64,000 nt of DNA from Leptospirillum ferrooxidans C2-3 (GTDB taxonomy: Bacteria; Nitrospirota; Leptospirillia; Leptospirillales; Leptospirillaceae): positions 1,581,486 through 1,645,485 of the forward strand of contig NC_017094.1 in the NCBI RefSeq assembly GCF_000284315.1. The letters are read 5' to 3'. Position 1 is the stretch's first letter, and each line of letters opens with the position of its first letter. A model generated the notes under the pieces. That model was not told where the DNA came from. It saw only the letters and a list, made by a program, of their open reading frames with translations, and did no database searches. This document shows, in pieces, positions 15,765 to 25,799 of this stretch. The translations under genes and the position numbers were made by a program.

Positions 15765-18350
15765 TCAGGAGTCAAGAGTCGCTGCAATTTGCTCTTGCAT
15801 GAAACACTCAACAATATCACCCATTTTAATATCCTGATAGTTTTCTATCGAGATTCCGCATTCATATCCGGTGGCAACTTCCCTCACATCATCCTTAAAG
15901 CGCTTGAGGGCAGAAAAACGACCTTCAAAAATGACTACACTGTCCCTTAATAAACGAACAGATGTTCCTGCCCTTTGCATAATGCCTTCGATGACATAAC
16001 ATCCACAAACATTTCCAACCTTCGAAATATTATAGACCTTCCTGACTTCTGCCCTTCCGAGAATTTTTTCCTTCAGGGTAGGAGCAAGCAAGCCTTCCAT
16101 CGCTTTCCTGATATCCTCGATCGCGTCATAGATGACCGAATAGAACTTAATATCAACTTTTTCCCGCTCGGCTATCTGTGCAGCATTTGAATCAGGGCGA
16201 ACGTTAAAACCAAGGATGATGGCACTTGATGCCTGCGCAAGGAGAACATCCGTTTCCTTGATGCCGCCAACACCTTCATGAATGAATCGAACACGCACTT
16301 TTTCATTTCCAAGCTTTGAAAGGGCATGTTTGATGGGTTCAATAGAACCCTGAACATCCACTTTAAGGATTAGATTAAGCTCCTTGATCTCTCCATCCTG
16401 AATTTGGGTGTATAGATCTTCAAGAGAAACTCTCTTTTGCCTGACCATCTGTGCAAGACGAAGCTTTTGAACCCGGCTTTGTGCGACCTGGCGTCCGGCT
16501 TTTTCATCATCCACAACAACAAAGGTATCCCCTGGGTTGGGGACACCATCCAGTCCTACAATTTCAGCCGGATGAGAGGGAAGAACCGATGTAACCCGTT
16601 GCCCCTTGTCATTGATAAGGGTTCGAACTCTTCCAAATTGCCCACCTACAACGACAAAATCACCGACCTTGAGTGTTCCCTTCTGGACAAGAACAGTTGC
16701 AACAGAACCTCGCCCCTTATCCAGTTTGGATTCAATAACGACACCTTGAGCTCGCCTGTCGGGATTTGCCTTGAGATCCAAAACATCGGCTTGAAGGAGA
16801 ATCATTTCAAGAAGATTATCAAGGCCACTTCTCTTCTTTGCTGAAACAGGGCAAAAGATTGTCTGACCGCCCCATGCTTCGGGAATCAATTCATGGACAG
16901 AAAGTTCCTGCATCACCTTTTCAGGGTTTGCCTCGGGCTTGTCAACCTTGTTTAAAGCCACAACAATTGGAACTCCGGCTGCTTTGGCATGGTGGATGGC
17001 CTCTATAGTCTGGGGCATCACACCATCGTCTGCAGCGACCACTAACACCACAACATCGGTTATTTGTGTTCCTCTGGCTCTCATTGCCGTAAAAGCTTCA
17101 TGGCCCGGAGTATCCAGGAATGTGATCTCCCTACCTTTTTCAGAAATGGTGTAGGCCCCAATATGTTGGGTGATTCCTCCAGCCTCTCCCTCAGCAAGCT
17201 TTGTTTTCCGAATCGCATCGAGAAGCGATGTTTTGCCATGATCAGTATGTCCCATGATTGTCACCACGGGAGGTCGTGAAACAAGATGCTCAGACTCATC
17301 CTCGTCGCTTTGCCCCAAAAGTTCATCTTCTGTTTCAGCGACCTGGACTTCGACCGTAACACCAAAACTCTCTGCTATCAAAACAGCAGCATCCAAGTCC
17401 ATAGGCTGATTAATGGTGGCCATTACACCCATACCCATCAATTTCAGGATCACTTCCTGCGCTTTCAAGCCCAAACGGTCAGCATATTCCTTAAGCGTAA
17501 TACCCTCAGAAATCCGTATGCTTTTCTTCCTGGCTTTTGTTCCTTCCGGGAGGACCTGCGTTCCGCGGTGGCGATCCTTTTTCTTATAACCACCTGACTG
17601 GGAGCGACGTTGCGGCTGGACCCTCGCCATAGGGGGTCTTGAGGCAGACTCCCTTGGTGGAGTTCCTGGCACAACGGCGGAACGCACCGGTTGTGAAGGC
17701 AGCGCTACCTTCGGAGGTTGTTGGGGCACAACAGCATCGGACTCACCCGATTCAAGATCCGGAGCTTCATCTCCTTCAAGAATCTCCTCTTGAGTCAGCA
17801 ACAAAAGTCTGTCCGTCTTCCGAGACTTATCTTTATTCAGCTTGGCCAGCTTGGCTTTCTTGTCGACTGCAGGCTTGACCTCCTTTTCTCCTTTTTTCTT
17901 TTCTTCCTTCTGTGGAGAAAGTGGGGAGGGAGCAGGTACTGCAGGAAAAGGATGCGGTTCATTGGTCAGAGGAATGGTCTCAAGAATAAGGGGGTTGGGA
18001 TGAACAACCTCTGGAGATGGCTCCTGATTGACAAGATTCAACTGGGGAACTTCACTCTGGGATGGTTTCTCAGATTCCGCAGAAACAGGCTGGGCCGATT
18101 CCACTGAAGAAGAGATCTCTTCCACTTGAAGCGACTCTGGAGAAGAAGACTTCCGTTTGATCAATATGGGCTTTTTCTTCTCATGCACAGGCTCTTCACC
18201 CTTTTTGATCCGGGCTCGAACTTGCGCAGCAGTCTTATCATCGAGAGCAGCCATATGGGTCTGGGCCTGGATACCCCACTGATGCAACTTTGTAAGAAGA
18301 AGTTTGCTTTCAAGTTTCAGTTCACGAGCTAGTTCATAGACCTTGATCAA
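15765..18350 (-). CDS. infB: translation initiation factor IF-2
   Basis: An 861-residue GTPase that positions fMet-tRNA on the 30S subunit and promotes subunit joining. The N-terminus holds an IF2_N domain ([18 protein letters not shown]) followed by a long Pro/Glu/Lys-rich linker and a second IF2_N-like segment ([19 protein letters not shown]). The G domain starts near residue 365: GHTDHGKTS (G1), DTPGHEAF (G3), NKVDKP (G4). Domain IV with FNVRPDSNA and the tRNA-binding C-terminal domain follow. The start is TTG 18350; no ATG fits. It begins 14 bp after nusA; no ylxR-type gene lies between them. Confidence 0.98.
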   Translation of the reverse strand: MIKVYELARELKLESKLLLTKLHQWGIQAQTHMAALDDKTAAQVRARIKKGEEPVHEKKKPILIKRKSSSPESLQVEEISSSVESAQPVSAESEKPSQSEVPQLNLVNQEPSPEVVHPNPLILETIPLTNEPHPFPAVPAPSPLSPQKEEKKKGEKEVKPAVDKKAKLAKLNKDKSRKTDRLLLLTQEEILEGDEAPDLESGESDAVVPQQPPKVALPSQPVRSAVVPGTPPRESASRPPMARVQPQRRSQSGGYKKKDRHRGTQVLPEGTKARKKSIRISEGITLKEYADRLGLKAQEVILKLMGMGVMATINQPMDLDAAVLIAESFGVTVEVQVAETEDELLGQSDEDESEHLVSRPPVVTIMGHTDHGKTSLLDAIRKTKLAEGEAGGITQHIGAYTISEKGREITFLDTPGHEAFTAMRARGTQITDVVVLVVAADDGVMPQTIEAIHHAKAAGVPIVVALNKVDKPEANPEKVMQELSVHELIPEAWGGQTIFCPVSAKKRSGLDNLLEMILLQADVLDLKANPDRRAQGVVIESKLDKGRGSVATVLVQKGTLKVGDFVVVGGQFGRVRTLINDKGQRVTSVLPSHPAEIVGLDGVPNPGDTFVVVDDEKAGRQVAQSRVQKLRLAQMVRQKRVSLEDLYTQIQDGEIKELNLILKVDVQGSIEPIKHALSKLGNEKVRVRFIHEGVGGIKETDVLLAQASSAIILGFNVRPDSNAAQIAEREKVDIKFYSVIYDAIEDIRKAMEGLLAPTLKEKILGRAEVRKVYNISKVGNVCGCYVIEGIMQRAGTSVRLLRDSVVIFEGRFSALKRFKDDVREVATGYECGISIENYQDIKMGDIVECFMQEQIAATLDS

Positions 18351-18364
18351 AAGTTAGGACTCCC

Positions 18365-19708
18365 TTATTCCTCTGTATCGTGAACATTCATCTCAGGCTT
18401 TTGAAGTCCAAGAAAATCCCTGGCCGTTTCAATAAGCTTTGCTGCTGTTTTTGGTCCAAACTTCGGAAGAGAGGAAACAGAGGCCAAATCAGCATTTGCT
18501 ATTTTTTCCACAGTATCGAAACCGGCACCTCTGAGAATTTCAGCCACAATTCCGCCCATTCCAGGCAGATCCTCTATCTCAAGAAGTTTCGGGGTTGAAT
18601 CAGAGCTCTCTGCATTATTACGCAACAGTCGTCCTGGATCGATCGACTGAGCAAGTTCGGAGTCCCCCGTTACCTGGCTGTCACTAAAAATATCAATTTT
18701 CCATCCGGTCAGTTTTGCTGCAAGCCTGACGTTATGTCCCCGCCTACCAATGGAGAGGGACAGCTGCTGGTCAGCAACGATAACGGTCGCAACTTTTTCA
18801 CCACCCAACTCACGGAACGCAACTTTTTGAATCTTTGCCGGAGACAGTGCTCTGGAAATGAAGGTTGCAGGATCCGGGCTCCACTCTATGATATCGACTT
18901 TCTCACCATGGAGTTCCCGTACGACAGCCTGAACACGAACACCCTTGACACCAACACATGAGCCGACCGGGTCCACATTTGGATCCTTTGAGAAAACAGC
19001 AAATTTGGCTCGCTCGCCTGGTTCCCTGACAACATTGCGAATTTCTATCACACCCTCAGAAATTTCTGGGACTTCCTTTTCAAAAAGCCTTGCCACAAAA
19101 TCAGGATGAGTGCGAGAAAGAATGATCTGAGGACCTCTGCTTGTCGTTCTCAAATCAAGCAAAAGACATTTGATCCGATCTCCTCTCCGGAAACTTTCCC
19201 GGGGCATTTGCTCCCGAAAAGGCAGGATCGCCTCTGTTTTCCCAAGATCAACAATGTAGTTTTTTCGTTCATGGCCGATGACAACGCCGTTAATGATATC
19301 CCCTTGGCGCCCACCAAACTCACGGGTGACAACATTCCATTCAGCTTCACGAACTTTCTGGAAGACAACCTGCTTGGCTGCCTGTGCAGCAATACGGCCA
19401 AAGTCGTCAATCTCAAGATAGCTGCCAATCTCATCACCGATCTCTGCTTCAGGATCTGAAGCTTTCGCCTCTTCAAGAGAGATTTCTTCGGCTGGTGACT
19501 CGACATGCTCAACAATCCTTTTGGTCTGCAGCACCTGGATTTCACCAGTGCGATGATTGACCTCAACCTGATAGTTGTCACCCCCGCCATACCGTTTTCG
19601 GGCTGCAGCAACCAATGCGGCTTCGAGAGCGCTGACCAACGTCTCCTGAGTGATTCCTTTTTCTCTTTGGAGCTGATCCAGAACACTTAGCAATTCCTGA
19701 TTAACCAT
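18365..19708 (-). CDS. nusA: transcription termination/antitermination factor NusA
   Basis: A 447-residue RNA polymerase-associated factor. The N-terminal domain (MVNQELLSVLDQLQREKGI, ALEAALVAAARKRYG) is followed by an S1 domain (near residues 135-200), two KH domains (GSCVGVKGVRVQAVVREL; LSIGRRGHNVRLAAKLTGWKI) and a C-terminal tandem helix-hairpin-helix segment (IEDLPGMGGIVAEILRGAG, LPKFGPKTAAKLIE). It is encoded between rimP and infB, the standard order. Gap to rimP is 39 bp. Confidence 0.97.
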   Translation of the reverse strand: MVNQELLSVLDQLQREKGITQETLVSALEAALVAAARKRYGGGDNYQVEVNHRTGEIQVLQTKRIVEHVESPAEEISLEEAKASDPEAEIGDEIGSYLEIDDFGRIAAQAAKQVVFQKVREAEWNVVTREFGGRQGDIINGVVIGHERKNYIVDLGKTEAILPFREQMPRESFRRGDRIKCLLLDLRTTSRGPQIILSRTHPDFVARLFEKEVPEISEGVIEIRNVVREPGERAKFAVFSKDPNVDPVGSCVGVKGVRVQAVVRELHGEKVDIIEWSPDPATFISRALSPAKIQKVAFRELGGEKVATVIVADQQLSLSIGRRGHNVRLAAKLTGWKIDIFSDSQVTGDSELAQSIDPGRLLRNNAESSDSTPKLLEIEDLPGMGGIVAEILRGAGFDTVEKIANADLASVSSLPKFGPKTAAKLIETARDFLGLQKPEMNVHDTEE

Positions 19709-19747
19709 GGCTTCAACGGTTAAAAAACAACCGTATTCCTCCTCCTG

Positions 19748-20242
19748 CTATTTTTCTTCCTTGGGTGGAGCATCCTCCCAAAACTGGGCCTGAACTTCCT
19801 TGATTTCTGACAGTGGTATCGATTCTGTAACAAACTTCTTCCCGGATGGTACGGTCAAACGAACACCGATAGAATCAGCTGATTCAATCTTGCCTCTAAA
19901 AACTTTTTGCCCATTCACCGGATTCACTGTTTTTATCTTGACGGTACGACCAACATTGACAAAAAGTTCTTCAGGCACCTTCAGAATTCTATCGAGACCT
20001 GGTGAGCCGACTTCCAATCGATACCGGAAAGGGATCGGATCGGTCAAGTCCAGGAGATCAGCGATTCTCCTTGATGCGATTTCAAGGCGATCAAGATTAA
20101 TGCCACCCGGCTCATCCAATGTGACTCTGACAACCCCCCCTTGCCTTTTTGGCAAATCCAAAGAGTGCAATTCAATGCCAAGGGGAGAAAGCAAAACACG
20201 GATTTCTTGTTCAAGATTAAACGTCGGATCAAGATTATTCAT
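19748..20242 (-). CDS. rimP: ribosome maturation factor RimP
   Basis: A 164-residue RimP, needed for 30S assembly. The N-terminal domain shows GIELHSLDLPKRQGGVVRVTLDEPGG and the DLLDLTDPIPFRYRLEVGSPGLDRIL segment with the highly conserved EVGSPGLDR core. The C-terminal Sm-like barrel begins after residue 90 (VKIKTVNPVNGQKVFRGKI). First housekeeping gene of rimP-nusA-infB, with the lipoprotein gene about 70 bp upstream in the same direction. Confidence 0.95.
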   Translation of the reverse strand: MNNLDPTFNLEQEIRVLLSPLGIELHSLDLPKRQGGVVRVTLDEPGGINLDRLEIASRRIADLLDLTDPIPFRYRLEVGSPGLDRILKVPEELFVNVGRTVKIKTVNPVNGQKVFRGKIESADSIGVRLTVPSGKKFVTESIPLSEIKEVQAQFWEDAPPKEEK

Positions 20243-20314
20243 CCGGTCTTTGTAACATGGAACAACTTGAAAGTCAAAAGGAGAAAAGGGGAAAACGAAT
20301 CAGAGTGACCTATA

Positions 20315-20557
20315 TTAATGCGTCTCGATGGGAGTCCCAACTGGTGGACGATTAAAATACGGAACCAAATTCTTGTCTGTTGCCTGCTTCGTCTCTTGAC
20401 TCTGCTGGGCTGACTTCGAATCGGTCGCATTTTGGGTTGTAGTCTTTTTTTGAGCAGATCCATCCGAATGGCTGCAAGCAGATACAACAACCAAAAAAAA
20501 CAGCCCTAAAGAAAGGGTTCTAGGGAGATACCGAAACACTCGTGGTTCTTTTATCAT
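20315..20557 (-). CDS. small putative lipoprotein
   Basis: An 80-residue protein with a basic start, a hydrophobic signal (about residues 13-27) and a lipobox-like VVSAC with Cys at 28, then a Ser/Thr/Gln/Lys-rich tail ending in VPYFNRPPVGTPIETH. Expected to be lipid-anchored to a membrane. ATG 20557 overlaps the end of the upstream DUF4337-like gene by 4 nt, so the pair is likely co-translated. Low-complexity composition leaves the function open. Confidence 0.7.
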   Translation of the reverse strand: MIKEPRVFRYLPRTLSLGLFFLVVVSACSHSDGSAQKKTTTQNATDSKSAQQSQETKQATDKNLVPYFNRPPVGTPIETH

Positions 20558-21183
20558 CTTGTCAATTTTCCCAAATGGAAGAACAGCACAAACCCGTTAA
20601 TAAATGCGATGATACCAAAAACACCGAGTGCCATACTGGTGTACCACAAAGAAGATCTCCGAAGCATCACCGCCATGGAAGTCAACACAATTGCAATCTG
20701 AAAACAAACTACACTCAAGGCAAATGCCCGATGATGGCGAAGAGCAGCGTCAGACTCCAGATTCAGCGCATCTCTCTGTTTTTCAAAATCCTGAGCATTG
20801 TGTTTGATTTGCTTCACTTGCTTATTATATTTATCTATAAGCTTCGTAAATTTCTCTTTCTCCACGGTTGCTTGAGATTTTTTGAGAACGAGAGTTTCCA
20901 TCCTTAGCTGATTTTCAGACATATGAAGCTTTATTTTTTTTGCTTGGTAATAAGACCATTGATCGGAAGATTTTGCCTGAAAAAAGATGGCCGAATTTTT
21001 CAGAAGGATCGCTTCGGAAGTCCATTGCTCGGATTCAAGATTTGAAAGTGCGGCAAAAACGGCCAACAACGAAGTTGTCAGCGCAACACGAATATTCCAT
21101 GCATCACGTTTATGTTCACGCTCTTCAAGTCCTTCAGTAACAGACTCAATAAGATCATGGGCCTCAACCGAACCATTATCCAT
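20554..21183 (-). CDS. DUF4337-like membrane protein with coiled coil
   Basis: A 209-residue protein resembling DUF4337 proteins. An N-terminal acidic segment is followed by DAWNIRVALTTSLLAVFAAL (first membrane span, near residue 35), SDQWSYYQAKKIK, a long charged coiled coil (about residues 80-145), and two C-terminal spans (FALSVVCFQIAIVLTSMAVML and MALGVFGIIAFINGFVLFF). ATG 21183 overlaps the cheV reading region by 5 nt less than a full gene gap; starts further upstream would run deep into cheV. Function unknown. Its place between cheV and rimP is unusual. Confidence 0.75.
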   Translation of the reverse strand: MDNGSVEAHDLIESVTEGLEEREHKRDAWNIRVALTTSLLAVFAALSNLESEQWTSEAILLKNSAIFFQAKSSDQWSYYQAKKIKLHMSENQLRMETLVLKKSQATVEKEKFTKLIDKYNKQVKQIKHNAQDFEKQRDALNLESDAALRHHRAFALSVVCFQIAIVLTSMAVMLRRSSLWYTSMALGVFGIIAFINGFVLFFHLGKLTR

Positions 21184-21187
21184 AAAA

Positions 21188-22165
21188 CTACTTTTTTCCC
21201 TTTGGATCAACAGTAGTCAGCAGTTTTTCAATCCTGTCCACAAAAATAACCGGGTCAAACTTGACAAGGTACTCGTTTGCGCCTGCCTCAAGTCCCTTTC
21301 TCACATTCTCGGTTCCCGACATGGATGAATGGACCAATACCGTCAAGGAATTCAGCTCAGGGTTTGCCCGAACCTCTTTTGTCAGGGTATAGCCGTCCAT
21401 GACTGGCATTTCCACATCGGTAATCAGAAGGGAGACCCTGTTTCCAATTTTACGCTCAGGATCAGCGGATACTTCTTTTTTCAGGATCTCGAGCGCTTCC
21501 TTGCCATTTTTTGCTTCCAGAACGCTAAAACCTTTCTTCTTCAATGCCTTCACGACCATTGACAATGCCACAGGACTATCATCAGCAGCTACAATATAAC
21601 GTTGGTCCAGGCTTTTGGTCTGGGGCATCTGCTCCAAATATTCTTCCTGCCGGGTAAAGATGCCCATCTCTTCAACAATCGACTCAAAGTCCAGAATCAG
21701 AAGAACTTCTTCCTCAGAAAGCTTTACCGTTCCGGTCACCTTGCTTTCCTTCGAACGGCCTGAACGAGCCATTGTGATCGGCACAATATCTTTCCAGGAG
21801 ATTCTTCTGATTTGAGCGGCCTTGTGAACGATAAAGCCCAAGCGAACGGCACTAAACTCCGTAACAATGATTTGTTTGGTCATTTGGGCCAAACAGGCAG
21901 GCTCTTTGATCTTCATCCATTTTGCCAAATTAATCACCGGAATAACTTGACCGCGGAGATTAATGATTCCTTCCTGATATTCGTTTCCGTCCGGAACGGG
22001 TGTAATAAAACCAGGAAGCTGGATAATTTCAATCACCTTGGATACGTTAACCCCATAAATCCCTTCACGCTGGGATCCATCAGCATCCTCCTGAAACATT
22101 CTGAAATCCACCAACTCCATCTGGTTTGTACCGACCTGAAGGATGAGACTATCAATCTGACTCAA
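21188..22165 (-). CDS. cheV: chemotaxis coupling protein CheV (CheW-REC)
   Basis: A 325-residue CheV. The N-terminal CheW domain (about 1-165; INLRGQVIPVINLAKWM, FIVHKAAQIRRISW) couples receptors to CheA; the C-terminal receiver domain has YIVAADDSPVALSMV, phospho-acceptor Asp250 in LLITDVEMPVMDG, and Lys in EYLVKFDP. It should act at the membrane receptor array as a phosphorylation-adjusted coupler. I place the start at TTG 22165, with GGAGA 6 nt upstream, rather than at the end of the open frame at 22231. No other chemotaxis genes are in the window. Confidence 0.95.
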   Translation of the reverse strand: MSQIDSLILQVGTNQMELVDFRMFQEDADGSQREGIYGVNVSKVIEIIQLPGFITPVPDGNEYQEGIINLRGQVIPVINLAKWMKIKEPACLAQMTKQIIVTEFSAVRLGFIVHKAAQIRRISWKDIVPITMARSGRSKESKVTGTVKLSEEEVLLILDFESIVEEMGIFTRQEEYLEQMPQTKSLDQRYIVAADDSPVALSMVVKALKKKGFSVLEAKNGKEALEILKKEVSADPERKIGNRVSLLITDVEMPVMDGYTLTKEVRANPELNSLTVLVHSSMSGTENVRKGLEAGANEYLVKFDPVIFVDRIEKLLTTVDPKGKK

Positions 22166-22607
22166 TGGATTCTCCTTATCTGCACTTTGTAACAGGATCA
22201 GAAAATCAAACGGGGAAAACCAGCAGAACATCCATAGACAAGGTTCAACTTAACACACCATGATGAAAACATTCGGCATTAACAATGCACTTTGATAAAT
22301 GGCAAAATCCCCGAAACACCATAAGCAAATCTCTTCTGAATCTAACACATGCCCGGCAGAGTTAGCAAAAGCCTTATTCCACTGCAGCAAGGAGATCGAT
22401 CAAGTCTTCTTGGAATCTCCCTCCCCCTTCATATCGGCATATTTGCTCTTTTTGTCCATGGACAAATATCAAAAATAAAAGGTCTTCACGAAAAAAGTCC
22501 GCAACCTAAGGGGTAGACCGATTGGAACAATCCCTCACGCTCCGGCTTTCTAACAGTTGACGTCGATATCAGAGATAAGTGTGGAATAAACTCTAAAAAA
22601 AGAGCTC
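22166..22607. other. intergenic region upstream of cheV
   Basis: A 442-bp AT-richer gap between the methyltransferase stop and cheV start, both on the minus strand. It should hold the promoter of the cheV-infB unit. A short palindrome AAGAGCTCTT followed by T residues on the minus strand (near 22595-22605) could be a weak terminator for the methyltransferase. No ORF or RNA gene was recognised. Confidence 0.5.
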
Positions 22608-23288
22608 TTATTGATTGATCTTCAACATTTGTGTTCCCCCCCTTTGAAATTCGTAATCGACTGGAACGATCGAAGTTTGATAACCTTGTTTTTCAAGAAT
22701 TCGCTGAACTTCATCCATGTGTCGAGAGGGAACGGCTCCCAGTTCGAGAAGGGGGAATATGCGGACCTCCCGAGCGATCCGGCACAATTCCCGGATTGAG
22801 CGAAGATGAAAATCGAGAGAGAGATGTGCACTATAAAGGAAAAGAAAATGGGAACAGAGGGCAATTCCAAATTCCCCATCATGAAAAGGAAGAGAAGGAA
22901 GCGAGGACTCAAGGTAGCGCCCTTCTGACAGACCTTTAGGGTAGTCTTCCAAAAAATCCTGCATGGCCGACAGGCGGGTCTGACCTAAAGCTTCAACCGA
23001 AGGAATCCTCTTCCACACAAACTCATGGGCGTTTTTACGCGTTTGATCGAGTACTGTTTCAAAAACCTGATCGATTCGTCCCTGGATCTCTTCCCGGGAA
23101 AAGCGATAAATCGGATCTACCGAAATCACCTTTCCTCCCCGCTTTGCCATCTCCGCATTGAAGCTTGCCGGCCCGTCAGCACAACCCAGAATCCGTTCAG
23201 CAAGATCTTTGTCCGAAAGATCAAACATGTTTCGGTATTCCTCAAAAGATCGCCCCCATGGAACGACCTCTTCCAGAGTAAAGGCCAT
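22608..23288 (-). CDS. class I SAM-dependent methyltransferase-like protein
   Basis: A 226-residue protein with a Rossmann methyltransferase core: motif I-like ERILGCADGPASFNAEM (residues 31-47), an acidic strand end in KVISVDPIY, and a motif IV-like region at FGIALCSHFLFLY. The substrate cannot be told; similar unannotated methyltransferases occur in cyanobacteria and Nitrospirota. It is a single gene flanked by the IS1380 element upstream and cheV downstream. Confidence 0.75.
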   Translation of the reverse strand: MAFTLEEVVPWGRSFEEYRNMFDLSDKDLAERILGCADGPASFNAEMAKRGGKVISVDPIYRFSREEIQGRIDQVFETVLDQTRKNAHEFVWKRIPSVEALGQTRLSAMQDFLEDYPKGLSEGRYLESSLPSLPFHDGEFGIALCSHFLFLYSAHLSLDFHLRSIRELCRIAREVRIFPLLELGAVPSRHMDEVQRILEKQGYQTSIVPVDYEFQRGGTQMLKINQ

Positions 23289-23424
23289 CTCTCCCCTCTC
23301 TATCGACTACAGCACGACTATTCCTACTGTCCCATTCCCTAATCCCAAAAATCAGGCTTCGATTCTGACCCTTAACCCCAAGAACCGCGATTGAAAGAGA
23401 AAAAGTGAGGAAAAAAACAAGAAA

Positions 23425-24965
23425 CCCCTTGTCGTTTCTGGTAAAATGGATGTTGTCAAAGACAACCATTTACCCACCCGAAGGGTGAAACGAAAGGGGC
23501 GACTTCATGGTACGACAAACCGTTCTTCCATTCAAACTCGAATCGACCGACGACACGATCACCTCTCAGGCGGGGCTGGTTCTGTTTGGGGAGTTTCTTC
23601 AGTCTCTCGGACTGAAGAAGAAGATTGACCGGGCCTTCGGGAAGCCCGGAAGCGGAGCGGGGTACAGAGCCTCGTCCTATGTGGTCCCCCTGTTGCTGAT
23701 GCTGCAAGGCGGAGGACGGAGCCTTTGTGACCTTCGGATGATCGCCCGGGACAAGGGACTGTTGGGGCTTCTTGGTATCGGAGAGGTGCCGTCGACGGAC
23801 GCGTTCGGCCGGTGGCTCCGGCGGATGGGGGCTTCCGACACCGGGTTGTCGGCACTGGAGTCGGTCATCGCCCGGGTTCTGTCGGTTCTGGGCAAGACAC
23901 TTCGGAAGAGGTGGAAGAAGGCCGGCCTGTCTTGGGTCCGGGAGGTGACCCTCGACATCGATGCCAGCCAGATCGTGGCGGAAAAGGCCGAAGCCCTGTG
24001 GACCTACAAGGGGGAGAAGGGGTACATGCCTCTGGTGGGGCACGTGAAGGAACTCTCCGGGATGGTGATACACGAAGAATTTCGGGAGGGGAACGTCTCT
24101 CCGGGAGCGGACCATGTTCCGTTTCTGAAGGACTGCCTCCGGCGTCTTCCGGCAGGGATCCGGATCGCCCGGTTTCGGGCGGACAGCGCGTCGTACCAGG
24201 CCTCCGTCATCAATTTCTGCCAGGAGCGGGGAATCCGGTTCGTGATCGGAGCCGATCTGGATGTGGCGGTGCGGGCGGCGATCGGAAGGATCCCCGAGAG
24301 CGACTGGAGGCCCTATCAGGACGGTCATATCGCCGAGACGGTGCACACGATGAACAAAACCCACAACGCCTTCCGGCTCATCGTGGTGCGCCGGCGGGTG
24401 CAGATCCCTTTGCCGGGAATGGAGGAGGAAGGAGAAAAAGAGGCTTCTCCCGATGTCCGATACAAGGTCCTGGCCACCAGCCACAAGGAGATCCCCGAAT
24501 GGGTCGTGGCCTGGTACAAGCAGCGGGGAGAGGATTCCGAGAACCGGATCAAGGAGCTGAAGATCGGGTTCGGGATGGAGCGGATGCCCAGTGGAGACAC
24601 GAAAGCCAACGGGATCTTTTTCCGGATCGGAGTGCTGGCCTACAACCTCTTTCTCCTGTTCCGGGGACAGATTCTGGCCGAGAGCTTCAAGCGGGCCCAG
24701 GTCCAGACGGTCCGATGGCAGATCTATCAGATGGCCGGGAAAGTGGTGCGTCATGCGGGCGTTCTCGTTCTCAAGGTGGCGGAGGATGTTCTGGCCCCCT
24801 TTCGGAGCTTTCGGGAGAGGTGCTGGCGGCTCTGGTGCCGGGAAGGAAGTCCGTAAGACTTCCCTCTTCGTCCACGCCTCCCTGAAAACGCACCCGACCG
24901 GATCGGATGGGGACCTGCGTCCAAAAGAGAGGGGAAAACCCGGAAAAAGCCGAAAACGACCCCGG
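23425..24965 (+). mobile_element. IS1380-type insertion sequence
   Basis: About 1.54 kb, with one transposase gene. Candidate imperfect terminal inverted repeats are CCCCTTGTCGTTTCTGG on the left (from 23425) and, on the other strand, CCGGGGTCGTTTTCGG on the right (ending near 24965). The shared core is GTCGTTT. No clear target duplication is visible next to these ends, so the borders may be off by several bases. The GC-rich coding sequence contrasts with the flanks. Confidence 0.7.
23507..24856 (+). CDS. IS1380-family transposase
   Basis: A 449-residue DDE transposase. Typical family features are the N-terminal FLQSLGLKKKIDRAFG region, LLLMLQGGGRSLCDLRMIARD, the first catalytic Asp in VTLDIDASQIV (near residue 151), a second Asp in IARFRADSASYQ (near 226), and the YKQRGEDSENRIKELKIGFGM segment holding the catalytic Glu (near 347). 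Length is normal and no stops interrupt it. ATG 23507 follows a purine-rich GAAAGGGGCG. Confidence 0.9.
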   Translation: MVRQTVLPFKLESTDDTITSQAGLVLFGEFLQSLGLKKKIDRAFGKPGSGAGYRASSYVVPLLLMLQGGGRSLCDLRMIARDKGLLGLLGIGEVPSTDAFGRWLRRMGASDTGLSALESVIARVLSVLGKTLRKRWKKAGLSWVREVTLDIDASQIVAEKAEALWTYKGEKGYMPLVGHVKELSGMVIHEEFREGNVSPGADHVPFLKDCLRRLPAGIRIARFRADSASYQASVINFCQERGIRFVIGADLDVAVRAAIGRIPESDWRPYQDGHIAETVHTMNKTHNAFRLIVVRRRVQIPLPGMEEEGEKEASPDVRYKVLATSHKEIPEWVVAWYKQRGEDSENRIKELKIGFGMERMPSGDTKANGIFFRIGVLAYNLFLLFRGQILAESFKRAQVQTVRWQIYQMAGKVVRHAGVLVLKVAEDVLAPFRSFRERCWRLWCREGSP

Positions 24966-25346
24966 TTTTCCCTCTTCTGGCCATTAGATCGGGATGCGGT
25001 GGGGAATCCTTCCCTTCAAAAATGAAGGCTCCCTCTCTTTACCCCTCTTGCGAGGGCCGGTTTTAAAATCAATTTCGGTTTTTGGGCTAACCCCACCCCC
25101 TGGCGAAAGAAATAACCGGATCGATACCCTTAATCATTCACCATACAGCTATAAAGGGTCGCACCCATAGGTCAAGTGCGCCAATAAATCCCATGCCGAT
25201 CAGACAGGACCTCATTCCAATATCGCTCAGAAGAAATCCATAAACCGCTCGATCAAGAGACGACTCCATGGCCGAACAGACAATCCTTAATAATTGTGAA
25301 AAAATCTGACTTGGATCCTGTCTTGTTACTTTGAGAAAAGAAGTCT
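24966..25346. other. intergenic region after the IS1380 element
   Basis: About 380 bp with no gene recognised. A GC-rich part resembling the element continues to about 25065, so the true right end may lie further right than annotated. The remainder is AT-rich and resembles the host. Confidence 0.5.
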
Positions 25347-25778
25347 TTACTCAGTTGCCTTAGGACCCTCATCAACCCGGATATACCACATGGGTCTCAT
25401 ACGACCGAAGTCCATCCTGATATTATTCCGAAGTCCTTTTTTGGAATCGAGGACAAAGGATCGCCCATCTTCTCGGACGAACACGACCCAGTGCCAGAAT
25501 GGACGCCCTTTCACCAAATGCCATTTGATTGCTAAAAGTGCAAGATCCGGAAGAGATTCCCAGGAGAAAAAAGGAACTTCTCCGGAATCAGCGTTCAAAC
25601 CGACCCGATCAAGCATTCTTCTGATATAGGATGTCTCCGACCACAAACGTTTATCGTTGGAAAAAATGCCGAGCTTATTGGCAATAGACTTCATTTCCGG
25701 ATAGGAGATTCCGGCAAGTGCGGCAACGGACGCAATTGCGCACCCTGTCCTTTCAATCTGAATAACCGGACTTTTCAT
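25347..25778 (-). CDS. C39-like cysteine peptidase family protein
   Basis: A 143-residue protein with a papain-like triad arrangement as in C39 bacteriocin-processing peptidases and their relatives: Cys13 in TGCAIASVAALAG, His96 in PFWHWVVFVR, Asp111 in FVLDSKKG. No transporter domain, signal peptide or leader substrate is seen nearby, so it is probably a free-standing cytosolic protein and may not be a true leader peptidase. It lies 21 bp after a GNAT gene and ends a run of six same-strand genes. Confidence 0.75.
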   Translation of the reverse strand: MKSPVIQIERTGCAIASVAALAGISYPEMKSIANKLGIFSNDKRLWSETSYIRRMLDRVGLNADSGEVPFFSWESLPDLALLAIKWHLVKGRPFWHWVVFVREDGRSFVLDSKKGLRNNIRMDFGRMRPMWYIRVDEGPKATE

Positions 25779-25799
25779 CTCATCTCCAAAATGGCATTC

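Noticed and set aside
22650-22690. Resemblance to the tRNA-Thr T-arm (AATCGACTGGAAC), possible att repeat
   Set aside because: It lies inside the methyltransferase gene, is short and imperfect, and has no second supporting feature.
23456-24754. Minus-strand and +2 frames of over 350 codons in the IS1380 element
   Set aside because: Shadows of the transposase gene; Pro/Arg/Gly-rich composition without motifs.
23425-24965. Target duplication for the IS1380 element
   Set aside because: Flanking bases at the proposed ends do not match convincingly, so none is claimed.
25347-25778. C39-like peptidase as part of a bacteriocin system
   Set aside because: No double-Gly leader peptide, ABC transporter or immunity gene is nearby.
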